Source: Mesodorylaimus sp. YZB2_4 (Eukaryota > Nematoda > Enoplea > Dorylaimida > Dorylaimidae). Taken from it: a stretch of 64,000 nucleotides of DNA. The notes beneath the pieces were generated by a model that searched no databases, was not told where the DNA came from, and saw only the letters and a program-made list of their open reading frames with translations. Below are positions 36,401-45,979 of this stretch, one piece after another. The number at the start of each line of letters is the position of its first letter. Positions within the stretch are counted from its first letter, which is position 1. The translations under genes and the position numbers were made by a program. The DNA is taken from contig JASANH010000357.1 of the NCBI GenBank assembly GCA_030248295.1, forward strand, positions 152,776-216,775, read 5' to 3'.

Positions 36401-39400
36401 TTGTTTTAGCCTAATTCTGTCACTTTCAAATCTCCTAGTTTTCGAAGTATCTAGTTTTTCTGTTCTTAGTCGGATGACCTAGTATCCTGTAAAAGTTTCT
36501 ACCTTTCTTTTGCAGTTCAGCAAAGTACTTCTTATAAAGAAAGATCTTTTTGATATGATCGTTTTTCTGACAATTTGTTCACATTTTGAACGTGATCAAT
36601 GAAATCGGGATCTTTCGTGATTTATGAACTCCAAGTTTTTGAGCTTTTTATTTATTTCGTTTGGCTTTGCTTTCATCTGCATAGGCGAAGACACACTCGC
36701 AGCATGCTCTACTCCTGGTAGAAAGCAGTGGCCACTTCTTTAGGGCGAGCCCCTGTATTATGTTTGTGACCGACTCGTAGTCCATAATGCATCTGCGTTT
36801 CAGTGGCGCGAAATTTCCTGTCAAATTGATGAATGATGTTGGCAGCGTACTTGTTCTAGGATCGATTATCCCGTGAGTACACACAAGACCGAGGGTGCCA
36901 GTCGTGGACAGAAATTGCGTCTGTTTAAGTGGAATCCAAGAGGAGATGATTTCGTAAGGTTCTTTCCTTTCGCCGTCCTCTTTTCTTAGGAATGGTGGTT
37001 TCAAGTTGGAGTTTTTTAGGTCTTCGTTTACGAGAACAATATCTACTACCGCGCGAAACCGGAAGAAATACCGACGACAGATGCTATTCAAATTACGAGC
37101 ACAGGCACTGCGGACAGTGACGATGTGATCAATGGAGTGGCCGATTGGCTCTACGAAGAAGAAATATTGGGTGAAGAGGACGCGTTGTGGTGGTCCAATG
37201 ATGGCTCTTATTTGGCATTTGCCACTTTCAATAATTCGATTGTGCGACGAATCACGTTCGATTACTATCCGCACGACGGCCTGTACCCCGAGGAACGGAC
37301 TATACCCTATCCGAAAGTGGGCGAGAAGATCCCCACTGTCACGCTGAACGCATGGAGCAAGGAAACCAAGAAGGTTATTCCGCTACGACCGCCACCTGAA
37401 GTTCGCAAGTTGGGGTAAGCACGGGGAGGCTTTGATAGTTTCCATAAAATAAAAAAACATCGACCGATCCGACTGCTGGATCAGCCAGATCGCAACTAAA
37501 ATTTTTCGTGGTTTATCTGCTGGGAAGTAATAAGGTGTGGCACAAGTATGTACTGTGATAAGACAATCCTGTTTTTCTCTCAAATCAGCATTTAATCCCG
37601 CTTTAGACGCTAGCTTCCCTGTGTCATTTGGGGTGATCGGACAGAGAGTGACAGCGAGGAAGCAGAGCAGGTTGGTGAGGAGGCAGCGCTAAAGACGTCA
37701 TACCATCAATCTTTTATTTTTTTGAAGTGGTTGGGGGCGACCCAAACCCTTGATCGAATCAAGATCAGGATTCAGGCCCAGGATCGGATCGGTCGATGCT
37801 GGAATATCAGTACTTGATAGTATGCATTTACAAATATAGAATGTAGAAACTGTCCATTCTGCCCATCAGCTCACTAAAAGCTGGCGGAGAAGTGCACGCG
37901 GGGCTGAGGGCCCAGGCCAGCAGCCAGGGGTGGTTGTCGAGAAGCAGGTTTTAGATTTGAGATCTAAACATCAAAACGCTTGACTCATGCCAGCACAACT
38001 TATATGGCAGAGGCCGTGAAGACAGCACAGAATCGCTGTTTATCTTGCTTTGATAAATACCAGTGCATTCTGATAATATTCCTTTGTTTCAGTGAGTACT
38101 ACCTGTTCTCGGTCAGTTGGCCGAAAGTCGACTCGTGGGCGGCTGCTGGTGGCCAACCAGTGCTGATGGCCGTCTGGGCGAATCGTGTACAGAACGCCAG
38201 CTATATCAGTTTATGCAGCATGTCGTCGGGAGACTGTATCTCGGTACGCCTGTTTTCATGCTTGACTGGCTCGTTTGCTTATCCGTTTCCTTTTGCAGAG
38301 TTACCCGCAAAACGAGGACTTGCAAACGTTCGGTGGTGTGTGGGTGGAGCCGGAAGATTTTAAGATAAAATTTGCCGCTGGGAATCGGTATTTTGCTATT
38401 CTTCCTAGTCTCGAATCGGATGGGTATTTTTATAAGCATGTGGCTGCTGTTGGTGTTCCGGTATGTCATCTATCTGTTGCACTGCTAGAGGAATAGGCAT
38501 CGAATGATAGCAACGTTGCAGGCAAATGGAAAGGGAGGAACGGTCGACTTTCTTACTGAGGGCTTGTACGAAGTGACCAACATTGTTGGATACAATGGAG
38601 AGAAGAATCTTTTGTAAGTTGCTGGAATTTCTCACGTGGAGTTTTGAATCGAAAGCTGAATTTTTCAGGTTCTTTACGGCCGCGTATCCTTTGCCGCGTC
38701 AAAATCACCTCTTCAGGTTTGTAATATTTTTACTTTTGTCTATTCTTGGTGGTGACCGGGCGTTGATTTTAGCGTATCGACTTCTCCAGTCAATCGATCG
38801 TCTGTGCAATGTATCACTTGTTACATGAGTGACGTGGACAGGTGCAATGTGGTCAAGGTTGATTTCTCTGACGATGGCGAATTCTATGTTTTGACTTGCA
38901 AAGGACCGGGTGTGCCACAAACGCTGCTGCGAAATGTATTTATCAATCAAACACGTAAGGCGATTGTTGTGGGCACTTAGACTATGGGAGTCCTCTTGGG
39001 TCGTGGGGGAGAACTGGTGAATGCCATCACCTTCTCTAGTCCTGCGGCCTTCCATCTCTGAAGTTGATAGGTTGGAAGCAAGGCGACTGACTGACAGTGT
39101 TTCTCCTTTTCTATTACAGTCTTCGCCATGGAGGATAACGCCCCGTTGCGACAATACATTTCACAGAAGGCCTTGCCTGTTGTCAAATACGAGACGATTT
39201 CACTGGGTGATGGATACGGTATGTGCCCTGAGGTTGCTACTGCTTCTTTGTAACCAGGCTGATTCCTTTTTAGAGGCATTGGCCAGGGTTCTCTACCCGC
39301 CTGGTTTCGATTCGGCTGACACCGAAGCCAGTTACCCGTTGCTGCAGCGAGTGTAAATAGGGAGTAAATTTTGGTGGAACAAAGCTTATGGTGCCTCGTT

Positions 39401-40440
39401 TCAGTTACGCTGGTCCCAACAGCCAATACGTTCAAGAAACCTGGTTTTCGGCGATTGGGTTTGAAACATCATTGGCTTCGAGTAGGCGATACATCGTGGC
39501 GTTAGTGGACGGTCGTGGGACGGGACTGCGAGGAACAAAGTACAGGAAACCAATCTACAGAAACATGGGCGTTAGCGAAGTGAAGGACCAGATTACGGCT
39601 GGGACGTGAGTGCGCATTCCTGCGGCATGTTGTAACATTAAAATTGGGTATCTTTGATTTAGAATATTGGAAAATCGTTCTCATTTTGTGGACAAGAATC
39701 GTATGGCTGTGTGGGGTTGGGTAAGTTTAGACGTCGTTTCAATAGCCTGCATGTTACTGTACTCTCAATTTCAGTCTTACGGTGGCTTTGTAACAGCGTC
39801 AATGGTGGAGCACGGCGCCCATAAAGTTTATCAGTGCGCTGCCTCAGTTGCACCAGTCACCAATTTCCGATACTATGGTAAGTCTGGCGTGTGCTTTACT
39901 TGTTAGCTGCTTTCCTATTTTGTTCTTTTTCAGATGCTGCCTACACAGAACGCTATAACGGCCTGTACACAGACCCTAATGGCGAAGAGGTCTACAGAGT
40001 AAGGACCGAGTAGGGTCTCGTGACTGCAGCCTGCAATTTGATGCATTATTTTCAGAGAACCAACTTGACCGTGGACGTATCGAACTTCAGGCATATCAAG
40101 TACCTTCTAGTACATGGAACTGCAGACGGTAGGTCGCGATACAGTTCTGCTCTGAAAGTCGCATCAAGCTTTGTTTTCAGATAATGTCCATTTCCAACAT
40201 TCGGCCATGTTGGCTGCCGCTCTTACCGATCGCAATATTCAATTTAAATACATGGTACGTCCCTTTTATCGATCGATGCGGGGATGGCTAGCATGGCCTT
40301 TTCAGGTGTACACGAACGAAGCGCACTCAATCAGTGGTGGTCGCTTGCATCTATATACAATGCTGGACAAGTTTTTCCGTAGCTGCCTCAAAGAGAAGAA
40401 AGAAGGCGAAGGCGACGACAATGAAAATGAAGACAAATAA
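27394..40440 (+). CDS. dipeptidyl peptidase IV family protein (DPP4/6/10 type), catalytic triad intact
   Basis: Constant exons: 34801-34915, 35509-35607, 35672-35775, 35828-35908, 36182-36243, 36860-36953, 37020-37414, 38093-38243, 38299-38460, 38522-38613, 38669-38716, 38773-38954, 39120-39218, 39274-39352, 39405-39605, 39663-39720, 39775-39877, 39934-39998, 40056-40128, 40181-40254, 40306-40440. They code for 823 residues and are preceded by one of several first exons. Type II membrane protein: short cytosolic N-terminus, anchor starting [17 protein letters not shown] (very close to DPP6/DPP10), beta-propeller, then alpha/beta hydrolase. Substrate-binding Glu motif WLYEEEI (about 231-233 of the constant part); nucleophile GWSYGG (Ser675, at the exon 39775 joint); acid HGTADDNVHF (Asp754); TNEAHS (His786). 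All residues needed to cleave X-Pro/X-Ala dipeptides are present, unlike DPP6/10. It ends in a short acidic tail. The nematode dpf genes are the likely relatives. Confidence 0.93.
28132..28170 (+). CDS. DPP gene, candidate alternative first exon B
   Basis: [13 protein letters not shown] followed by donor GTACGTAAG, phase 0. Very short and strongly acidic. Chance is harder to exclude because of the length. Confidence 0.4.
29874..29975 (+). CDS. DPP gene, candidate alternative first exon C
   Basis: 34 codons starting [20 protein letters not shown] and ending SFLPAYL, then donor GTAAGTGTG, phase 0. Good codon composition and a consensus donor make this one of the best candidates. Confidence 0.6.
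30919..31023 (+). CDS. DPP gene, candidate alternative first exon D
   Basis: Reads [16 protein letters not shown] at the start and [13 protein letters not shown] before donor GTACGT, phase 0, 35 codons. An upstream in-frame ATG at 30859 would add 20 residues. The frame is open far upstream, so the start is uncertain. Confidence 0.45.
31916..32140 (+). CDS. DPP gene, candidate alternative first exon E
   Basis: 75 codons starting [19 protein letters not shown] and ending [10 protein letters not shown], then donor GTGAGA, phase 0. The longest candidate: a basic, Ser/Arg-rich cytosolic tail, similar in style to the long N-termini of vertebrate DPP6/DPP10. Confidence 0.6.
32263..32391 (+). CDS. 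DPP gene, candidate alternative first exon F
   Basis: 43 codons starting [20 protein letters not shown] and ending DWSTPSNEE, phase 0. The donor GTGCGA is weaker than the others. Like exon E it ends in Glu-Glu before the constant ELV. Confidence 0.5.
33104..33646 (-). other. 180-codon open frame inside the DPP first intron, status unknown
   Basis: The longest frame on the minus strand in this region. It starts [19 protein letters not shown], is basic and has scattered cysteines, with no recognisable domain, signal peptide or intron. It may be chance or an unspliced gene nested in the DPP intron. Confidence 0.15.
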
Positions 40441-41114
40441 CTGGGTATGGGGACTGCGGATTATATCACACCCGCTGGGCACCGTCCAGTTACCGTAGCT
40501 TTATTCATATTTTTGTAAATGGAAGTTTCTAAAGAGTATTCTTACATGGTTTTGTACATGTATTGTAAGAGCAAAGGTTGTCCGTACGATGGGCTTTGAG
40601 GAGTACGTGAATGGATATACGTGGCTGGTCTGGTGTGAGAGCTGACCGTGAATGCCTTATTACTCCATTGTGTGCTCTATCCGCAGAATTTGGTTGGAAC
40701 AAAGCGTAGGCAGTGCTGTATCTGCCATATAAGAGTGACCATCGGACTGGAGAGATGCTGGCAGGCGGGGTCTTCATTGCCTTAGGCATCCCAGCCTTGG
40801 CCCCGCCGGGATGATCATCATCACGTCGCATCCACTGAACGTCTGTGCAATATTTATTACAATGAGAACGCATGACCCCCTTCTTTCATTACAAATCACC
40901 GATTATGGAAAATGATTAAGAAAATGCGCAAAGCACGATAGCAAAAGGCAGACACGGCTCTAAGTACGAATAAGCCGATTGACACCCAACAGCAATTTGA
41001 TTAGCACCTAGTGGCAGTGCTTTCAATTTCGATTCTCGTGCTGCTGTCCATTAATCAGGCTACCCGTTCATTGCCGCAAGACTTGCCATAAAAGTCGATA
41101 AAATACTACCTGCA
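40441..41114. other. gap between convergent DPP and PRC1-like genes
   Basis: It should contain the 3' ends of both genes. No clear AATAAA signal was found for the DPP gene and no further exon was recognised. Confidence 0.5.
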
Positions 41115-44021
41115 TCATCCACGGGAGGCAATAGTCGCATCACCGTTTTGCACCAATTGCACTTCCTGACTTGCTGGCGGAGCACGCACGGGTAAGCCAG
41201 GTGGTGCTTTATGACCAGGTCCCGCCTGAATCGATGCAACATCGGAAATTGTCGTTCGTTGAGCCAGGCTCGTATGAAAATACACTTTGGAATGATTGGC
41301 CAGCTGCAAATAAGAACTAGCAGTTAGTCCCAGGAAATGGCAAGACGAATTCATATACTATGCTGTACCTTCGGCGCCCGTTGGGTACTCAGCTGGGCAC
41401 CATACACTTGCTCGGCTATCAGTTGCTGACTCTTCACCATTTCATGCAAGATTAGAGAAAGCTGCTTCAACGACAAACCACGTGTTTGAGATAACATACT
41501 TTTTCTCCCTTCCCCTTCCTCTTTTTCTCCAGATAACCGTGCTCAATTGAATCGATGTACTTCATGGCAGACACGTTTTCGACCATGAGCGGAGCGTCAG
41601 GATGGGCTGTGTCGTACTCCCCAATCAAATCCGACAATTGCTTGTAGACCTGAACGAAGAAACATTCAGACCCCCATCAAGTCACCTTCCGGTCCACGCT
41701 CTCACCTGAGGCAGGCGCGCTTGAACTTTCCTGCGTTGTTTTTCTTCCTTCAGCAGGGCGCCTCCCCGGTTCTTGTATCGATTGGTGTCGCGCTCGCGTT
41801 CCTAAAAATCGGGTCGTAAATTCCGTGAATTAGAGATTCGAGCACGAGCGCAACATACTTCGAATTGCACGAACTCTTGCCAAACTTGTTCCCATTCACG
41901 GATCTTATCCAAAATTGTCTTGCGAGCTTCATAGAGGGCGCGCCAATGCGCGATCTCGTCGTCATATTGTTGGACAGCGCGATCTGGATCGCTCTCTGAA
42001 ACAGTGACAGGAGCTGACCAACCTGTCGTGGGCTAGTTGGCGTTAGCTTACCTGGCTCGACGGTGCGGAAGAGTTCTCGCTCAGCGATAGGCACGCGGCA
42101 CTGATCCCATAACTTTGTCAATTAAAACTGAACATGGCTGATACGTCCACGCATTTCTTCCAAGAACGTGTTGTATTTATCTTGCACCTAAAAAGGACCA
42201 ACGCTCCAAGCAGACCCACCAATTTTTCCAGCTGAGTCTTTACCATTTGTTCCAAGTCGGCCAACGCGTCCATGTTTCTTGCGGAGAAAACTAAGGGAAT
42301 ATTTCGATGCACGGCATCTTCGAAGAACACGATCCGTTGAAACGGCGTGAGATCAGTCTGGGTGATTTGTGCCTTCGCCGCCAACTTCGTAATTTTCGCT
42401 CGCTTCTCGCGATATATGTCCAAATTTGACAGCTATAATCCGGGAAAATGAACGATCAGATGGAAATTGAGGACATTCAGGGGGGGGGGGGCACCATCAC
42501 ATAAGTGGGCAAGACTACGAGGTTATCCAGACACGGAAGAATATGGTCACTGACACACCACCCCATAAAATCTAAATATGTGAAGACCTGGTTTGTTACC
42601 GTCACAGCTGGAAGATTCGTGGCACGCAATTCAAAGATCCACACAGACCTCTAGGCTTCCCCATCCGTACCTGGTCAAACCAAAGAAGCCTAATTGACTT
42701 ACCCATTGGCCTTTCATGCGTTCGACGTCGGCTTTCAAAGCCTCCAAGGACGCGAGTTCGGGAACAGAGGCCATGTCCAAGTCACATTCCGGAATATCGA
42801 GCCTGACGCAGAAGCGAGCGAATTCGGCCACCAGACGATCCCGTTCACGAATACGGGCATCTCGTTCTTCGACCAGTTCCTGTTTCAGCGAGCGACACTT
42901 TTCTTCCAGGTCCAACAGCGAGTGCACCCGCACCAGCCCGCCATCTTGAAGAAACACCTAGAACAAAGAATAGCCTAAGTAAAACCGGCAAACCAACTAA
43001 AAATGTCAAAGACAAAGGAAACCTGAGCCTACCCATCCACGGATGGAAAGGGTGACAGAGAGCATGGGTTCTCAAGAAATTTTTAAAGACGAAATACACT
43101 CTTAAATCCATGCCGAAATATTGAAAAAAGAATATGATATTCAGATTCAGCACCCACGTATTATAGGGGGTAGCCAAAATTTTGGACCGCTATCTCAATT
43201 ATTTAAGAGGTCAAAATTTTTATTCCCTTATGGGCCCTTTGCAATCAAAAATTTCGAGTTTTTGCATATGGGTGCTGAAGGTCCAGAATTCTGGCTACCC
43301 CCTGCGATACGTGGGTGCTGAATCAAAATATATTCTTTTTTCAGTATTCCGACATGAATTCCAGAGTGCACTTCGTGTGATGGAATTATCACCGTAAATA
43401 CGGGGTTCGTGCGAGGGAGACTAATCGCCTCTGTGGTCGTGAACACAACGCCCCAAGTGCCACCCAAGTGCTCTGTACCCTGTTTCGAAGCTTACTGGTT
43501 TTGGTAGACGAAGCTGCGCCAAAAGCGTTTCGATTTCTTCTTTGAACATGTCCAGGTTGAATTGCAGCTTGCGACGCATATCGTATTCTTCCTCCAGCAT
43601 TCTGGCCAACAGCGACTTCATTTGATACACAGCCAAGTCACAGCGAACGCGACGTTGATCTTCCGTTATGCCAACTTCATCCCAAATCGATCGCAATTCC
43701 GACAACTTTTCGATCAGCTCTTGTCGGAACTCTGAGCAGGCTACGGCGATCGAATCACTGAAGTACAAGAGTGGTGAGCATAACGTATGCGTGAAGGTTA
43801 CCCCCAAAAGTGAAGTGGTCGAGTATGGGTGAACTGTAGGACCTAGCTAACCAAGACATCTCTCCAAAGTTTTTTCTAGTATTAAACTAACGATAAGGAG
43901 GGTGAAGGGCGCAAAAAGGGCTTCCTACGTGGTCAAGCGGTGGCTCCATTAGCACAGAAAGACCTAGTTCTTACCGTCTGACAAAGGAATCATTGTTGAT
44001 GTTCATCGAACTCCCTGCCAT
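41115..44021 (-). CDS. PRC1/Ase1/SPD-1-type microtubule-bundling protein, with in-frame TAA
   Basis: Ten exons on the minus strand: 44021-43975, 43757-43496, 42957-42703, 42432-42244, 42187-42052, 41995-41859, 41801-41706, 41649-41500, 41461-41369, 41303-41115; 517 codons plus stop. It is an antiparallel microtubule crosslinker of the anaphase spindle midzone. An N-terminal rod starts LSELRSIWDEVGITEDQRR. LTKLWDQCRVPIAERELF corresponds to the conserved WDQC region. The spectrin-like microtubule-binding part has IREWEQVWQEFVQFE and NRGGALLKEEKQRRK, close to human PRC1. The tail is basic and Pro/Ser-rich. All splice phases agree, but exon 42187-42052 carries an in-frame TAA (42124-42122, codon 273) directly before LTKLWDQC. 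Either this exon is spliced in a way I have not found, or the gene is broken in this allele or assembly. Intron 42243-42188 is 56 bases. Confidence 0.9.
42122..42124 (-). other. in-frame stop codon inside PRC1-like exon 5
   Basis: Reads HVQF-stop-LTKLWDQC on the minus strand, with the same frame coding-like on both sides. The only phase-0 GT upstream within the exon would make introns of 21, 33 or 54 bases; the 54-base choice removes the conserved WDQC motif. Confidence 0.85.
42480..42491. repeat. poly-G run of 12
   Basis: Uninterrupted G run in intron 3 of the PRC1-like gene, close to the acceptor side. Confidence 0.95.
43089..43376. mobile_element. foldback / MITE-like element in PRC1 intron 2
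   Basis: Left arm 43089-43188 and right arm 43280-43376 are inverted copies about 100 bases long. The best-matched core is GATTCAGCACCCACGTAT, then GGGGGTAGCCA and TGGACC. About 90 bases lie between. No transposase is encoded, so it would be non-autonomous. No clear target-site duplication was seen. Confidence 0.75.
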
Positions 44022-44214
44022 CTTGCAGAATGTCAAAACAGACTTCAAAAGTAAGTGAGCGGTTTTCAAAATGAGCAAGGGAGCTATAGATATGAAAATT
44101 CGTGGCTCGATTATGCACACAGGCAATAAGAACTCAAACGTTCAAAGTCGTAATGCAGCAGCCAGTGGCCCAGGAAATGATTCCTGCACTGGCTCGTTCG
44201 TGCCTTTATATACG

Positions 44215-44222
44215 GGACTGCA
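44215..44222 (-). promoter_or_regulatory. TATA-like box upstream of the PRC1-like gene
   Basis: TATATAAA on the minus strand, 194 bases before the ATG at 44021. Plausible core promoter; could be chance. Confidence 0.3.
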
Positions 44223-44575
44223 CTCGTCGCTTTGATCTAAGCAGCCAGATTCTCGACACGATTCAGCTAATGACGCGGGAAAATTGAACCTTTGCAGGTT
44301 TTAGTTCAGTAAAACATGCTTCTTATCTGCATGGTGATTAGAGTTGCAAAGTTTCATGCGGTTATTATGTAAAATTGTGCCCAATTGCAGAAGCTTTTCT
44401 GTTCACGCACACTGCTGACGTCTTGCATCAAAAGGTTCTTGCGTTGGTCCATTCTCGTTGTACCAGGAACTATTTTCTCTGTTCATTGCCAGGCGTGAAA
44501 AAAAAGACGCTCTAAAGGTCAGTCAATAGAACTGGTCTTTTTTGCAAGGCGGTAAGCATTCTGCACAATTTAAAC

Positions 44576-44878
44576 CTACCAAGGCCTCCAATCTTTTGCA
44601 CCCAGGACGGATGTGGTCAGGCTAGACAGATAAACCAGGCTGGTGGTGATTAACCTGTTTCCGCGGCCTTTCTTTATCAACGGAATTTTTCCTGGAAGAA
44701 AAAGAATATTTTTGGCCTGGCACAACGGCAGATGAAAAGAGTGAACATCTGCAAATACAGCATCTCCGCTATAGCTACAGTAATGATCGTAATCGAATCT
44801 GCAATCGAAGATTTTTCGTGGAGATGCAATCACAAGCATGCATGGACAAATTGCAAGAGCAAGAACTAGCAGTGTCAT
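44576..44878 (-). CDS. possible small secreted protein
   Basis: A minus-strand frame of 100 residues from the ATG at 44878. MTLLVLALAICPCMLVIAS is a good signal peptide; the mature part starts PRKIFDCRFDYDHYCSY and has three cysteines near its start. The frame is open upstream to 45007, but the inner ATG best fits the signal peptide. An internal TTTTTCTTCCAG acceptor-like site after LFLP suggests a spliced form, which changes the C-terminus. Family unknown. Confidence 0.4.
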   Translation of the reverse strand: MTLLVLALAICPCMLVIASPRKIFDCRFDYDHYCSYSGDAVFADVHSFHLPLCQAKNILFLPGKIPLIKKGRGNRLITTSLVYLSSLTTSVLGAKDWRPW

Positions 44879-45979
44879 CGACGATGGTACTGTATGCGCC
44901 CCAAACGAACAATGGGATGCGAAATCAGAGTATGACAAAGTACGTGTGTGACACCTTATGCGCCACACTGATTCTGTGGCGAGCGACTGACGATGAGTGT
45001 TCTTCATTCAACTCATTGGTGCTTCATCGTTCGTGCACCGTATACAAAGTTTAAAAGCAAGAAAACTCGAGTTCGTCGTGCGATCTGATTTATTGGCCAG
45101 CGAAACGCAGTTGCGCACTAAAATGCGGGGCACATGAACATACCGTAATGCGAGAAAGAGACGGCCAGAAAAGAGAACAAACCCAAGTGATCAATCTGAC
45201 GCAGGTGGTGATTGGAAGGTGAGACAAGGGTCGTCCCTCCACTGCAATCTGAAAATGAGATTAGATTTCAGACCTTGCCTTGCTTATTGACTTTTCACAA
45301 GCTTTTCTGAAGTGAGCGCAGCGTTGCCGTTCGACCGCTTGTTTGCTTTTCTGCGTGATTTGAACAAGCAGATCGACAATTTGAAGAACGGTTATCAGAA
45401 TAACAAGCCGCTTTGTTGGACTCAACAGAGCTCACCGTCGCTTTGGTCTTGAACGGCCCTGGTCGTCGCAGTGTCTCCAACCAAGGACGGCGGCGAAGTC
45501 AACTACGACGGCCGAGCCGCAGACGACCGTCTGCAAGCTGCTGGGACGACGAGGGTCCTTGGAACCTCCGAGCGTGCCATCCACCCCGTCAGGTGCCCTG
45601 CTCGTAAGTGATCACAGCCTTCACCACACGCCGCACACGACCGGAGGTCACTAGCTCCATGGCCACCCACTCCCATACGACGGCACAGCCTTCCCCATAG
45701 CTTCTGGAAATGAAGCATGGCGATCGTAGGATCCTACTAGAGGCCTGCATTGTCCTACTGCCCGGTATCTCCACCAGCAACTGCTGCCGGGTGAAAAACT
45801 TAAAACAACTTTTCATATTTCATATTATAAATCATGTATCTACAGATAGAGGCTACACAAGAATCGCGAGATACCCTACGACTTAAAACATGCCAAACAC
45901 TCACGTCAAAAAACTAAAAAGGCATATTCACAAGCCAGGGGGCGGAGCAAGTACAAGAGAGCCGAATATGAAACCAACT
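44879..45979. other. gap with coding-like fragments in shifting frames
   Basis: On the plus strand three adjoining stretches look codon-like but in different frames: LPFDRLFAFLRDLNKQIDN (about 45315), LLDSTELTVALVLNGPGRR (about 45411) and VSPTKDGGEVNYDGRAADD (about 45469). A minus frame (45816-45589) ends ELVTSGRVRRVVKAVITYEQ-GT. No consistent exon chain could be made, so this may be a decayed gene or unresolved small exons. The right end is the 3' side of the ZO gene. Confidence 0.3.

Noticed and set aside
36244..36859. Apparent exons near 36310 and 36802 in the DPP gene
   Set aside because: They carry acceptable splice sites but cannot be joined to the next conserved exon in frame. The direct join 36243 to 36860 fits phase and the family alignment.
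38717..38789. Acceptor at TTCTCCAG (38789) for the DPP exon 38773-38954
   Set aside because: It shifts the frame into a stop; the TTTTAG acceptor before 38773 restores the conserved segment.
42188..42219. A 32-base intron in the PRC1-like gene
   Set aside because: A GTAAAG donor 24 bases upstream gives a normal 56-base intron in the same phase.
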